In this document: one piece after another, positions 40,928 to 49,935 of the stretch | Layout: every line of letters begins with the position of its first letter | Numbering within the stretch: position 1 is the stretch's first letter | From: Massilia sp. Root133 | GTDB taxonomy: Bacteria; Pseudomonadota; Gammaproteobacteria; Burkholderiales; Burkholderiaceae_D | DNA length: 64,000 nt | Reading direction: 5' to 3' | NCBI RefSeq assembly: GCF_001426525.1 | Contig: NZ_LMEW01000001.1 | Span: 66,978 to 130,977 of the forward strand | The notes under the pieces: generated by a model | Told to the model about the DNA's origin: nothing | Seen by the model: the letters and a program-made list of their open reading frames with translations, nothing else | The model's database searches: none | Made by a program: the position numbers and the translations under genes

Positions 40928-42355
40928 TCAGGGTTGCGGTCCGGCGCTGCCGAGCTGGAAGGTCGGGGCCGGGATCTCGTTCAGGCAGGCGCCGTCGACT
41001 TTCGCGTCGGGCCGGTCGAGGAAGGTGCGCAACAGGCGCGGGGCGCAGCCCAGTTGCGACACGCCGTGGCCGGCGTTCGGCGCCGTCAGCAGCTGCGCAT
41101 GGTCCATGAAACGGGCGGCGTCCTGGGCGCGGCGCGGCGGCGTGACCGGGTCCAGGGCGCCGGACAGCAGCAGCACGGGTGCGGCGATACGCGTGGGGGG
41201 CGTCTCCGGCACGGCCGGCACGTTCATGGCGCGGCACAGGCCGCGCAGGCGGTCGGCCAAGGTGCGCGTCAGCGGACTCGCATCGCTCGCGGCCAGCGCG
41301 GGCGTAAAGCGCGGCATGTCCTCGGCGCAGACGACGGCCAGGTGCAGCAGCGTGGCCGGCGAGCCGTCGGGGGAAAAGTCGGCGGCCAGGTTGCGGCGCG
41401 CGACGAACGGCTGCCAGCGGCCCGCGCTCGCGCTGTGCACGAGGAACGGCAGGCGGCGCGCGTCGGCCGGCGCGTACAGCATGTTGCGCACGGTGTCGAG
41501 CAGGCGCGCGCTCGTCATCGTGACGTCGACCTGGCGCGCCGTGCGCGGGTCGGGCAGGTTGAGTGTCAACGGCGCGGCATCGAGCTTGCCGACGAGGGCG
41601 TCGAATTCGCCGCGCAGGTTCGGATAGGCGCGGGCGCAGGCGGCATCCTTGGCGCACTGGGCAAACAACTGGTCGAGCGCGGCCTGGCTGTCGCGGCCCC
41701 CGGCCGGGATCACCTGGTCGGGCGCGGCGACGGCGTCGAGCAGCAGGGCGCGCGTGCCCGCGGGGTAGGCGCGCGCATACGCCTGCGCGAGGCGCGTCCC
41801 GTACGAGCCGCCCCACAGGTTGATCTTGTCATAGCCCAGCGCGCGGCGCACGGATTCGATGTCGCGCGCCGCGGCGGCCGTCGTGTACGCGGCGAACGGC
41901 GCCTTGCTGGCCGCGATGCAGCGGCGCAGGGCGGCGTCGGCATCGGCATCGCTCAGCTGCGCATCCGCGTCGGCGTCGGACGGGCATTCCAGCTTGCCGG
42001 ACAGCCCCGTGCCGCGCTGGTCGACGAACACGATGTCGCGCGTGGCGCGTACGCGCTTGAAGGCGGTGGACAACAGGGGGAGCACGTCGCTGCCCGCTTC
42101 ACCGGGACCGCCTGCCAGCACGAACAGCGGATCCGGCCGCGCACCCTGGCGCAGGGCGGGGGCGATCGTCACGTGCAGGTTCAGGGTGGCGGGCTTGCCG
42201 GGTTCGAGCGGGACGGGCAAGGTCAGGCAGCGCAGGGCTTCCTCGACGCCGGGCAGGTGGCAGCTGCGCGTTTGCGCCGGCGTGGTGGGCGCAGCCTGTA
42301 CCGCCGGCACCGCGGCCGCCAGCAGTGCGCCCAGGAGCAGGATGGATTTCAACAA
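40928..42355 (-). CDS. Secreted alpha/beta hydrolase (TAP-like peptidase)
   Basis: Exported hydrolase of 475 residues. The signal peptide MLKSILLLGALLAAAVPAVQA is followed by an alpha/beta-hydrolase fold with HGG-like LAGGPGEAGSD, VDQRGTGLS, nucleophile Ser184 in GGSYG, Asp in GALDPVTPP and His in NAGHGVS. The C-terminal part matches TAP-like proline/tripeptidyl aminopeptidases. It probably cleaves peptides in the periplasm and is the first gene of the NatA/NatB operon; a substrate link between peptidase and transporter is inference. Confidence 0.85.
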   Translation of the reverse strand: MLKSILLLGALLAAAVPAVQAAPTTPAQTRSCHLPGVEEALRCLTLPVPLEPGKPATLNLHVTIAPALRQGARPDPLFVLAGGPGEAGSDVLPLLSTAFKRVRATRDIVFVDQRGTGLSGKLECPSDADADAQLSDADADAALRRCIAASKAPFAAYTTAAAARDIESVRRALGYDKINLWGGSYGTRLAQAYARAYPAGTRALLLDAVAAPDQVIPAGGRDSQAALDQLFAQCAKDAACARAYPNLRGEFDALVGKLDAAPLTLNLPDPRTARQVDVTMTSARLLDTVRNMLYAPADARRLPFLVHSASAGRWQPFVARRNLAADFSPDGSPATLLHLAVVCAEDMPRFTPALAASDASPLTRTLADRLRGLCRAMNVPAVPETPPTRIAAPVLLLSGALDPVTPPRRAQDAARFMDHAQLLTAPNAGHGVSQLGCAPRLLRTFLDRPDAKVDGACLNEIPAPTFQLGSAGPQP

Positions 42356-42474
42356 GCAGTCTCCTCTTTGATGCGGGTCATACTAATTTGTCATCGATTT
42401 CGCGGTCAATCAAAAGTTGCAAAATTGCATGATTCGGCGGGGATGTCTTTGCGTTGGCTCCAGTCTGGTGCGGC

Positions 42475-42504
42475 TTGACTGTCGGGTGAGGAATCGGCTA
42501 TAGT
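42475..42504 (+). promoter_or_regulatory. Strong promoter of rplM-rpsI
   Basis: TTGACT (42475-42480) and TATAGT (42499-42504), each one base from consensus, with an 18-bp spacer. Predicted start near 42511, giving a leader of about 100 nt before rplM. Confidence 0.75.
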
Positions 42505-42519
42505 CGTGGGCTTTCCATT

Positions 42520-42586
42520 TGCTCGGGAAAAGACAATAAGGCAGAGTCCGCGATGTAGCATCGCCCGCGGAACCACCATTCGAGCA
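42520..42586 (+). promoter_or_regulatory. Structured leader of rplM (possible L13 autoregulatory site)
   Basis: TGCTCG (42520-42525) can pair with CGAGCA (42581-42586) to enclose a GC-rich hairpin CCGCGATG-TAG-CATCG...CGCGG (42548-42570). Ribosomal protein operons are often repressed by a product binding such a leader; L13 is known to do so in other bacteria. Here this is inferred from structure and position. Confidence 0.45.
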
Positions 42587-42613
42587 TTAATTCCCTATAC
42601 ATAGGAAGTCAAC

Positions 42614-43042
42614 ATGAAAACTTTTTCCGCTAAGGGCCATGAAGTCCAGCGCGATTGGTACGTGATTGACGCGACGGACAAAGTCCTCGGACGTGTTGCC
42701 AGCGAAGTGGCACTCCGACTGCGCGGCAAGCACAAGCCGGAATTTACTCCGCACGTCGATACCGGTGATTTCATCGTCGTCGTCAACGCAGGCAAACTGC
42801 GCGTGACCGGCACCAAAGCCAACGACAAGAAGTACTACCGTCACTCGGGCTACCCGGGCGGTATCTACGAAACCAACTTCCTGAAAATGCAACAGCGTTT
42901 CCCGGGCCGCGCCCTGGAAAAAGCCGTCAAAGGCATGCTGCCGAAGGGCCCGCTGGGCTACGCAATGATCAAGAAGCTGAAAGTGTATGCGGAAGCTACG
43001 CACCCGCACGCTGCCCAGCAACCCAAAGCACTCGAAATCTAA
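42614..43042 (+). CDS. rplM: 50S ribosomal protein L13
   Basis: Large-subunit protein of 142 residues, [30 protein letters not shown]..., with the signature [17 protein letters not shown] near the C-terminus. First gene of the rplM-rpsI operon, with a strong promoter and a structured leader. AGGAAG lies just before the ATG. Length and sequence are normal for the family. Confidence 0.98.
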   Translation: MKTFSAKGHEVQRDWYVIDATDKVLGRVASEVALRLRGKHKPEFTPHVDTGDFIVVVNAGKLRVTGTKANDKKYYRHSGYPGGIYETNFLKMQQRFPGRALEKAVKGMLPKGPLGYAMIKKLKVYAEATHPHAAQQPKALEI

Positions 43043-43055
43043 GTAAGGAACTGAC

Positions 43056-43448
43056 ATGATCGGTAACTACAACTACGGCACCGGCCGTCGCAAGAGTGCA
43101 GTGGCCCGTGTGTTCATCAAAGCTGGCACCGGCCAGATCATCGTGAACGGCAAACCGGCCGCCGAATACTTCTCGCGCGAAACCGGCCTGATGGTCATCC
43201 GTCAACCGCTGGAACTGACCGGCAACGTCGAGCGTTTCGACATCAAGGTCAACGTGCATGGCGGCGGCGAGTCCGGCCAGGCAGGTGCAGTGCGCCACGG
43301 CATCACCCGTGCACTGATCGACTACGACGCAGGCCTGAAGGGCGACCTGGCACGTGCCGGTTTCGTCACCCGTGACGCCCGTGAAGTCGAGCGTAAGAAA
43401 GTTGGTCTGCGCAAAGCACGTCGCGCAAAGCAATTCTCGAAGCGTTAA
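43056..43448 (+). CDS. rpsI: 30S ribosomal protein S9
   Basis: Small-subunit protein of 130 residues, with [16 protein letters not shown] at the N-terminus, [19 protein letters not shown], and the basic tail ending KQFSKR that reaches the P-site tRNA. It lies 13 bp after rplM and has AAGGAAC upstream. A terminator follows. Confidence 0.98.
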   Translation: MIGNYNYGTGRRKSAVARVFIKAGTGQIIVNGKPAAEYFSRETGLMVIRQPLELTGNVERFDIKVNVHGGGESGQAGAVRHGITRALIDYDAGLKGDLARAGFVTRDAREVERKKVGLRKARRAKQFSKR

Positions 43449-43484
43449 TCGGATCCGCAGCGCTTTTGCGCTGCTGCCGGACCG

Positions 43485-43518
43485 AAAAGCCGCCCGCTGC
43501 AAAGCCGGCGGCTTTTTT
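43485..43518 (+). terminator. Terminator of rplM-rpsI
   Basis: Arms AAAAGCCGCC and GGCGGCTTTT around a 12-nt loop, with a T6 tract. A smaller stem-loop, CAGCGC-TTTT-GCGCTG (43458-43473), lies just upstream. Confidence 0.9.
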
Positions 43519-43522
43519 GTTT

Positions 43523-43596
43523 CCAAAAACCGGGGTCAGAGCCCGGTTTTTGGCAATGAACACTGGGTAATTGCCCAAAAATGGGCTCTGACCCCG
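43523..43596. repeat. GGGGTCAGAGCCC palindromic repeat
   Basis: Outer arms CGGGGTCAGAGCCC (43531-43544) and GGGCTCTGACCCCG (43583-43596) are a perfect 14-bp inverted repeat. An alternative hairpin, CCAAAAACCGGG (43523-43534) with CCCGGTTTTTGG (43542-43553), excludes the outer one. Inner TTTTTGGCAAT and ATTGCCCAAAAA also pair. It is related to the element at 20152-20192. Confidence 0.8.
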
Positions 43597-43698
43597 AATT
43601 TGAGCCAATTCCATGTGGCAATGCAGCACGTGATTGGGCACCCTGCTAAAATTGTGGGTTCTTACGAGAACTTACCTATTTACCAAGGGGAAACAGAC

Positions 43699-44736
43699 AT
43701 GATCAAAGTTGGCATCGTTGGCGGCACCGGCTATACGGGCGTGGAATTGCTGCGCCTGCTCGCTGCCCACCCCGAGGCGCAGCTGACCGCCATCACTTCG
43801 CGCAAGGAAGACGGCCTGCCCGTCGCCGACATGTTTCCCTCGCTGCGCGGCCACGTCGACATCGCGTTCTCGAGCCCGGACAAGGCCGACCTGAAGCAGT
43901 GCGACGTCGTGTTCTTCGCGACCCCGCACGGCGTCGCCATGGCCCAGGCGCCCGAGTTGATCGCCGCCGGCGTGAAGGTGATCGACCTCGCGGCCGACTT
44001 CCGCCTGAAGGACCAGGCCACGTTCGAGAAGTGGTACAAGATCCCGCACAGCGCGCCGGACCTGCTGGAAGAGGCCGTGTATGGCCTGCCGGAATTGAAC
44101 CACGAAGACATCAAGAAGGCGCGCCTGATCGCCAACCCGGGCTGCTATCCGACCACGATGCAGCTGGGCTTTTATCCGCTGCTGAAGGCGGGCATCATCG
44201 ACGCCGGCAACCTGATCGCCGATGCCAAGTCGGGCGTGTCCGGCGCCGGCCGCAAGGCCGAGATCGGCACGCTGTTCTCGGAAGCGAGCGACAACTTCAA
44301 GGCCTATGGCGTGCATGGCCACCGCCACACGCCGGAGACGTCGGCTCAGCTGCAGCGCTACACGGACCAGAAGGTCGGCCTGATCTTCACGCCGCATCTC
44401 GTACCGATGATCCGCGGCATGCATTCGACGCTGTACGCGCGCCTCACCCAGGACATCACGAACGACGCTCTGCAAGCCCTGTTCGTAGAGCAGTACAAGG
44501 ACGCGGAATTCGTCGACGTCATGCCGTTCGGCTCGCACCCGGAAACCCGCTCGACGCGCGGTTCGAACATGCTGCGCATCGCGCTGCACCGTCCGGACAA
44601 CGGCAACACCGTCGTCATCCTCGTCGTACAGGACAACCTGGTCAAGGGCGCGTCTGGCCAGGCCGTGCAGTGCATGAATCTGATGTTCGGCCTGCCGGAA
44701 AGTACCGGCCTGAAGCAGATCGCGCTGCTGCCGTAA
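43699..44736 (+). CDS. argC: N-acetyl-gamma-glutamyl-phosphate reductase
   Basis: NADPH-dependent reductase of arginine biosynthesis (third step), 345 residues. Rossmann motif [14 protein letters not shown], catalytic Cys in [10 protein letters not shown], and GHRHTPE. The start MIKVGIVGG with AAGGGGAAA upstream was chosen over a long open frame that runs through rpsI. It stands apart from other arg genes, as is common in betaproteobacteria, and is followed by an 11-bp stem-loop. Confidence 0.96.
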   Translation: MIKVGIVGGTGYTGVELLRLLAAHPEAQLTAITSRKEDGLPVADMFPSLRGHVDIAFSSPDKADLKQCDVVFFATPHGVAMAQAPELIAAGVKVIDLAADFRLKDQATFEKWYKIPHSAPDLLEEAVYGLPELNHEDIKKARLIANPGCYPTTMQLGFYPLLKAGIIDAGNLIADAKSGVSGAGRKAEIGTLFSEASDNFKAYGVHGHRHTPETSAQLQRYTDQKVGLIFTPHLVPMIRGMHSTLYARLTQDITNDALQALFVEQYKDAEFVDVMPFGSHPETRSTRGSNMLRIALHRPDNGNTVVILVVQDNLVKGASGQAVQCMNLMFGLPESTGLKQIALLP

Positions 44737-44752
44737 TCGCGTCTCCTGGCAA

Positions 44753-44780
44753 GCCTTGATCTGCAGACACAGATCAAGGC
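44753..44780 (+). terminator. Stem-loop after argC
   Basis: Perfect arms GCCTTGATCTG and CAGATCAAGGC with a CAGACA loop, 16 bp after the argC stop. There is no T-tract, so termination may be weak; it could also protect the mRNA end. Confidence 0.5.
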
Positions 44781-44844
44781 GACCTGTGTTGGCAACGGTA
44801 CATTGACTGTTGGACAGAACCAACGTCAAGCACAGGGGACAATC

Positions 44845-45258
44845 ATGTTCGGTCGTAACGCAAAAAGCGAAATCGATAGCCTGATCGGCATTTCCGCACG
44901 CATCGAAGGGGATCTCGTATTCACCGGCGGCCTGCGCATCGACGGCGAGGTGCACGGCAACGTGGTGGCCGCGGACGGCAACGACAGCGTGCTGATCGTC
45001 TCCGAACACGCGCGCATCGAAGGCGAGGTGCGCTGTTCCAACCTCGTCGTCAACGGGTATATCGCGGGCACGGTGTATTCGTCCGAACTCCTTGAATTGC
45101 AGCCGAAAGGCCGCATACATGGAGATGTTCATTACCGCCTGCTGGAAATGCACGGCGGCGCCCTCGTCACCGGCAAGCTGACCCATCACGCCGAGTCGGT
45201 GGCGGCCGCCGAACCCGTCTTCCACCTCGGCGTAGCGGCCGAAGGGGCTTCAGCATGA
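44845..45258 (+). CDS. Bactofilin (polymer-forming cytoskeletal protein)
   Basis: Protein of 137 residues with a single right-handed beta-helix built from repeats such as ARIEGDLVFTGGLRIDGEVHGNV and ARIEGEVRCSNLVVNGYIAGTV, flanked by short disordered ends. Bactofilins form filaments that localise envelope enzymes. ATG at 44845 with AGGGGA upstream; an upstream in-frame GTG would add 14 unlike residues. It is followed by the erpA promoter. Confidence 0.9.
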   Translation: MFGRNAKSEIDSLIGISARIEGDLVFTGGLRIDGEVHGNVVAADGNDSVLIVSEHARIEGEVRCSNLVVNGYIAGTVYSSELLELQPKGRIHGDVHYRLLEMHGGALVTGKLTHHAESVAAAEPVFHLGVAAEGASA

Positions 45259-45273
45259 CTGGCGCCAACGGTC

Positions 45274-45279
45274 TATAAT
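45274..45279 (+). promoter_or_regulatory. erpA -10 box
   Basis: Perfect TATAAT 33 bp before the erpA start; the -35 region inside the bactofilin gene end is weak. Confidence 0.4.
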
Positions 45280-45312
45280 GGACGAAATCCGAATCCAATC
45301 AGGAGTTTATCC

Positions 45313-45684
45313 ATGAATGCAGTCGCCGAAGTGCAAAACGCACAAGACACGATCCCCACGCCCATCAATTTCACCGACAGCGCTGCCCAGAAGGTTGCTC
45401 AACTGATCGAGGAAGAAGGCAATCCCGACCTGAAACTGCGCGTGTTCGTGCAGGGCGGCGGTTGCTCGGGCTTCCAGTACGGCTTTACCTTCGACGAAAT
45501 CGTGAACGAAGACGACACGACGATGGAAAAGAACGGTGTTCAGCTGTTGATCGACTCGATGAGCTACCAGTACCTGGTCGGCGCCGAGATCGACTACAAG
45601 GACGACCTCGAAGGCGCCCAGTTCGTCATCAAGAACCCGAACGCCCAGTCGACCTGCGGTTGCGGTTCGTCGTTCTCGATGTAA
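45313..45684 (+). CDS. erpA: Iron-sulfur cluster insertion protein ErpA
   Basis: A-type carrier delivering Fe-S clusters to target enzymes. The 123 residues include the three cluster-binding cysteines in [11 protein letters not shown] and [14 protein letters not shown] lies upstream of the ATG. It is monocistronic between its own promoter and a strong terminator. ErpA rather than IscA is inferred from the N-terminus and from the erpA-argC-rplM neighbourhood typical of the group. Confidence 0.93.
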   Translation: MNAVAEVQNAQDTIPTPINFTDSAAQKVAQLIEEEGNPDLKLRVFVQGGGCSGFQYGFTFDEIVNEDDTTMEKNGVQLLIDSMSYQYLVGAEIDYKDDLEGAQFVIKNPNAQSTCGCGSSFSM

Positions 45685-45708
45685 TCGATAAAGCCTCCAC
45701 ATCGAAAG

Positions 45709-45740
45709 CCGCCTCGGCATTGCCGGGGCGGTTTTTTTTT
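45709..45740 (+). terminator. Terminator of erpA
   Basis: Ten-bp stem CCGCCTCGGC / GCCGGGGCGG with one mismatch, a three-base loop, and a T9 tract. Confidence 0.93.
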
Positions 45741-45788
45741 CGTCCGTCCAAAGTGTTGGATGCCGCCGTAATGACAAGTCATTAACAA

Positions 45789-45816
45789 TTGCTAACAGTC
45801 ACGCGCGTAGTACACT
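45789..45816 (+). promoter_or_regulatory. Possible promoter of the GH8-GH3 pair
   Basis: TTGCTA and TACACT with a 16-bp spacer, about 60 bp before the GH8 start. No clear operator is visible. Confidence 0.4.
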
Positions 45817-45877
45817 GACCACGCTCCACGTATGTGGCGGCAAGGAGACAAACAACCCCTATAACGAGAGAAAAACA

Positions 45878-47332
45878 ATGTCGAGGGCACCAACTTTACT
45901 TTGCGGTGTTACCGCTATCATCCTCGCCTGGGCCGGTGCCGCCCACGCGCAAGTATCATCCACTCATCAAGCTGCCACCACCACCACGGCGGCAACCGAC
46001 GACGGCGCCGGCGCCTACCGCACGCAGCGCTACCGCAACCTGTTCGTCGAACGCCTGGGACGCAGCCCGCAAGAGACGCACGCGAAGATCGAGCAAGCCT
46101 TCCAGCGGTTGTTCCATGGCGATGGCCAGGAGGAGCGCGTCTATTTCGAAACGGGCGCCAACGCCAACGGCACGCTCGCGTACATCACGGACTGGGCCAA
46201 CAACGACGCCCGCACGGAAGGCATGAGCTACGGCATGATGATCGCCGTCCAACTCGGCAAGAAGCGCGAGTTCGACGCGCTGTGGAACTGGTCGAAGACG
46301 ACCATGCTCACGACCGATCCCGCCAACCCGTCGCGCGGCTATTTCGCGTGGTCGATGGGCACGGACGGCACGCCGCGCGCCACCGGGGCCGCGCCGGACG
46401 GCGAGGAATACTATGCGATGGCGCTGTATTTCGCGGCGCGGCGCTGGGGTAACGGGAAGGGGATCTACGACTACCAGAAGGAAGCCGATACCATCCTGCG
46501 CGGCATGCGGCACCATCCGGTCGTGACGGCCACGCCGCCGTTCCGCATCCACCCCGGCGATCAACCCTTCGTCGAGCCGGCCACGCCCTGGCCCAGCCCC
46601 AACAACCGCCACGCACAGGAACAGGCGCAGAAAGCCGGCAAGCCGTGGCCGCCGCAGCGCCCGCACCGCGCGCCGCGCGCCGTCACCGTCGGGCCTATGG
46701 TCGACGAGGCCCACGCGATGGTCCGCTTCGTGCCCGAGACGTTCATCCCCGGCACCGACCCGTCGTACCACCTGCCCGCGTTCTACGAGCTGTGGGCGCG
46801 CTGGGGCCCGCGCGAAGACCGCGCGTTCTGGGCCCGCGCGGCGAGCGTCAGCCGCGACTTCTTCGTGAAGACGGCTGACCCCGGGACGGGCCTCGGCCCC
46901 GACCGCGCCGATTTCGACGGCACGCCGCTGAAGAACTGGGACGGCAGCCCGGGTTCGTTCAGCTACGACAGCTGGCGCACGATCAGCAACTGGTCCGTCG
47001 ACAGCAGCTGGTGGAACAAGGACCCGCGCCAGCAGGCTTTGAGCGACCGCGTCCAGCGCTTCCTGTCTTCGCAAGGGATAGACCGCTTCGCCGACCGTTA
47101 CACGCTGGACGGCAAGCCCCAGTCCGACCGCCACTCGACCGGCATGCTGGCGGCGGCCGCCGTCGGCAGCCTGGCGGCCAGGCCGGGGCAGGTGTCCGAC
47201 GACTTCCTGCGCGCGCTGTGGGACACGCCCGTGCCCAGCGGCGAGCAGCGCTATTTCGACGGGATGCTGTACCTGATGAGCATGATGCACGTCGGCGGCG
47301 AATTCCGCGTGATCAATGCAAACAACAAATAA
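45878..47332 (+). CDS. Exported GH8 glycosidase, probably exo-oligoxylanase (Rex)
   Basis: Glycoside hydrolase family 8, (alpha/alpha)6 barrel, 484 residues with a signal peptide (cleavage after AHA). The catalytic acid is the Glu in NDARTEGMSYGMM; PDGEEYYAMALYFAARRWG and SYHLPAFYELWARWG match reducing-end xylose-releasing exo-oligoxylanases more than cellulases. A Pro/His-rich insertion lies near 225-255. GH8 Rex enzymes trim xylo-oligosaccharides from the reducing end. The next gene, GH3, starts 13 bp later, so the pair probably finishes xylan breakdown in the periplasm. Confidence 0.82.
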   Translation: MSRAPTLLCGVTAIILAWAGAAHAQVSSTHQAATTTTAATDDGAGAYRTQRYRNLFVERLGRSPQETHAKIEQAFQRLFHGDGQEERVYFETGANANGTLAYITDWANNDARTEGMSYGMMIAVQLGKKREFDALWNWSKTTMLTTDPANPSRGYFAWSMGTDGTPRATGAAPDGEEYYAMALYFAARRWGNGKGIYDYQKEADTILRGMRHHPVVTATPPFRIHPGDQPFVEPATPWPSPNNRHAQEQAQKAGKPWPPQRPHRAPRAVTVGPMVDEAHAMVRFVPETFIPGTDPSYHLPAFYELWARWGPREDRAFWARAASVSRDFFVKTADPGTGLGPDRADFDGTPLKNWDGSPGSFSYDSWRTISNWSVDSSWWNKDPRQQALSDRVQRFLSSQGIDRFADRYTLDGKPQSDRHSTGMLAAAAVGSLAARPGQVSDDFLRALWDTPVPSGEQRYFDGMLYLMSMMHVGGEFRVINANNK

Positions 47333-47345
47333 CAAGGAGACAACC

Positions 47346-49577
47346 ATGATGAAACAGACGACCGTAGCGGTTCTTCTCGCCTGCGCGGCGATGGGCGCGC
47401 AGGCGCAGGACCGCGCGTGGCTCGACAAATCGAAATCCGCCGACGAACGCGCCCGCGCCGCCGTCGCCGCGATGACGCTCGACGAAAAGCTGCTGCTGAT
47501 CGTCAGCTACACGGACAAAAAAGACCTGGCGAAGCAGCCGGACGATATCGTGCCGCCGGCAATCAAGGCCGACGTCGCGGCGCACCATATCGAGGGCTCG
47601 GCCGGCTACGTGCCGGGCATCGCGCGCCTCGGCATCCCGCCGCAGTGGCAGACCGACGCGTCGATCGGCGTGCGCGTGGGCGGCATGGAGCGCACGGCGC
47701 TGCCGTCCTCGCTGGCGACGGCGGCCAGCTTCGACCCGGCCGTCTCCGAAGCGGGCGGCCGCATGATCGCGGACGAGGCGCGCGCCTCCGGCTTCAACAC
47801 GTTCCTGGCCGGCGGCGCGAACCTGGCGCGCGAGCCGCGCAATGGCCGCAACTTCGAATACGTGGGCGAGGATCCGCTGCTGGCCGGCCGCATGGCGGCA
47901 GGTCTCATCAACGGCATCCAGGCGCGCCACGTGGTGTCGACGATGAAGCACTTCGCCGTCAACGACCACGAAAGCCAGCGCACGACGGTCGACGTCACGA
48001 TCTCGCCCGAGGCGATGCGCCAGTCGGACCTGCTCGCGTTCGAGTTCGTCGACGAGCTGTCGAAGCCGGGCTCCGTCATGTGCTCGTACAACCTCGTGAA
48101 CGGCCGCTGGGCGTGCGAGAACGAATACCTGTTGAACAAGACGCTGAAGCAGGACTGGAAGTTCAAGGGCTATGTGATGGCCGACTGGGGCGCCGTCCAC
48201 TCGACGGCGGACGCCGCCAACTATGGCCTCGACCAGTTCACCGGCTACCCGTGCTGCAATCATCACGGCCCGTTCTACTCGGCGAAGAATTTCAAGGAGG
48301 CGATGAACAAGGGCGAGGTGTCGATGCGGCGTCTCGACGACATGGCGCAGCGCATCCTGTGGCCGCTGTTCCAGACCGGCGTGTTCGACGATCCGGCCAA
48401 GCCGGGCAAGATCGATTTCGCCGCGCATGCGAACGTCGCGCAGCGCGCCGCCGAGGAATCCATGGTTCTGCTGAAGAACGAGGGCAACCTGCTGCCGCTG
48501 GCGAACGTGAAGTCGGTGGCCGTCATCGGCGGCCATGCGGACAAGGGCGTGCTGGCGGGCGGCGGTTCGTCCGGCGTGACGCCGGTCGGCGGCAATGCCG
48601 TGCCGAACCTGGAGCCGACGAAGTGGCCGGGCCCCGTCATCTACATGCCGTCGGCGCCGCTGGCGGCGTTGAAAGCCGAACTGCCGAAGGCGAAGGTTGC
48701 GTACGCGAGCGGCAAGGACATCGACGCCGCCGTCGCACTGGCGAAGCAGTCCGAGGTCGCCGTCGTGTTCGTGACGCAGTGGATGGGCGAGGGCTTCGAC
48801 GGCAAACTGGAACTGGACGGCAACCAGGATGCGCTGGTCGCCGCCGTCGCGCGCGCGAATCCGAAGACGATCGTCGTCGTGGAATCCGGCGGTGCGATCC
48901 TGATGCCGTGGCTGCCGCAGGTGCCGGCCGTGCTGGAAGCGTTCTATCCCGGCATCCGCGGCGGCCAGGCGATCGCGCGCATCCTGACCGGTAAAGTGAA
49001 TCCGTCCGGGCACCTGCCGATCAGCTTCCCCGCATCGAACGCGCAGCTGGCGCATGCCGAGATCCCGGGCTTCGGCAAGCCGGACGGCATCCCCGTCCAC
49101 ATCACGTATCACGAAGGCGCGGCGATCGGCTACAAGTGGTACGACGCGAAAGGGTATAAACCGTTATTCGCGTTCGGCCATGGCCTGAGCTATACGAACT
49201 TCGCCGTCGCGGAGCCGAAGGCGAACGTCGCCAATGGCGCGCTGACGGTCGGCGCCGCGCTGCGCAACACGGGCAAGCTCGCGGGCAAGGGGGTCGTGCA
49301 GGTGTACGTGGCACCGGCGGACCTGAAGGCGTCGGGCTGGGAAGCGCCGAAGCGTCTCGTCGCGTTCCAAAAGCTCGATCTGCAGGCAGGCGGCGCGAAC
49401 ACGTTCACGCAGGCCGTCGATCCGCGCCTGCTAGCGACGTACGAGGTCGCGGACAACAGCTGGCGCGTCCGCGCCGGCACGTACCGCGTGCTGTTCGGGC
49501 AGGCGGCGGACGACCTGCCCATGTCCGTGGACGTGACGCTGCCGGACATGGTCTGGAGCGCCGTCCACAAAGAGTAA
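47346..49577 (+). CDS. Exported GH3 beta-glycosidase
   Basis: Glycoside hydrolase family 3 of 743 residues with a signal peptide (MMKQTTVAVLLACAAMGAQA). Catalytic nucleophile Asp in GYVMADWGAVHST; KHFAVNDHE belongs to the substrate pocket. The N-terminal barrel, the alpha/beta sandwich (from about 390) and a C-terminal FnIII-like domain (from about 640) are all present. Beta-glucosidase and beta-xylosidase cannot be told apart by eye; next to a Rex-type GH8, xylosidase is attractive. AAGGAGA before the ATG pair supports the start. The stop is 9 bp from a convergent gene. Confidence 0.9.
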   Translation: MMKQTTVAVLLACAAMGAQAQDRAWLDKSKSADERARAAVAAMTLDEKLLLIVSYTDKKDLAKQPDDIVPPAIKADVAAHHIEGSAGYVPGIARLGIPPQWQTDASIGVRVGGMERTALPSSLATAASFDPAVSEAGGRMIADEARASGFNTFLAGGANLAREPRNGRNFEYVGEDPLLAGRMAAGLINGIQARHVVSTMKHFAVNDHESQRTTVDVTISPEAMRQSDLLAFEFVDELSKPGSVMCSYNLVNGRWACENEYLLNKTLKQDWKFKGYVMADWGAVHSTADAANYGLDQFTGYPCCNHHGPFYSAKNFKEAMNKGEVSMRRLDDMAQRILWPLFQTGVFDDPAKPGKIDFAAHANVAQRAAEESMVLLKNEGNLLPLANVKSVAVIGGHADKGVLAGGGSSGVTPVGGNAVPNLEPTKWPGPVIYMPSAPLAALKAELPKAKVAYASGKDIDAAVALAKQSEVAVVFVTQWMGEGFDGKLELDGNQDALVAAVARANPKTIVVVESGGAILMPWLPQVPAVLEAFYPGIRGGQAIARILTGKVNPSGHLPISFPASNAQLAHAEIPGFGKPDGIPVHITYHEGAAIGYKWYDAKGYKPLFAFGHGLSYTNFAVAEPKANVANGALTVGAALRNTGKLAGKGVVQVYVAPADLKASGWEAPKRLVAFQKLDLQAGGANTFTQAVDPRLLATYEVADNSWRVRAGTYRVLFGQAADDLPMSVDVTLPDMVWSAVHKE

Positions 49578-49586
49578 GCCGGGGCG

Positions 49587-49898
49587 TTATTTCGCCCAGT
49601 AGTCCAGCACCAGCGATTTGGCGAGAGAAGGCTTGAGCGTCTCGACGAAGCGCCGGTGCGCCGGGTGCACGAGGTAGGCGTCGCGGTCTTCGGCTTGCGC
49701 GAACGTCAGGGTAAAACAGTGCGTGAAACCGTCGTTCAGGCCTTCCGGGCTCACGTTCGTGCCCCATTCGTAGGCGGTGATGCCGGGGATGGCCGCGGGC
49801 AGGGCGGCGAAGCCGGTCACGATGGCGTCGACGTCGTCGTACGAAGCGTCATCCTTGAACGAGAACAGGACGACGTGGCGGAGCAGTTGGCTGGACAT
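49587..49898 (-). CDS. Dabb family protein
   Basis: Small dimeric alpha/beta-barrel protein of 103 residues of the stress-responsive Dabb family: LLRHVVLFSFKDDASYDDVDAI at the start, TLTFAQAEDRDAYLVHPAHRRFVETLKP later. The biochemical role is unknown; relatives range from stress proteins to cyclases. It is monocistronic and convergent with the GH3 gene. Confidence 0.85.
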   Translation of the reverse strand: MSSQLLRHVVLFSFKDDASYDDVDAIVTGFAALPAAIPGITAYEWGTNVSPEGLNDGFTHCFTLTFAQAEDRDAYLVHPAHRRFVETLKPSLAKSLVLDYWAK

Positions 49899-49935
49899 GG
49901 ACGGTTGGATAAGTTGACGGAGGCGTCATCTTACA

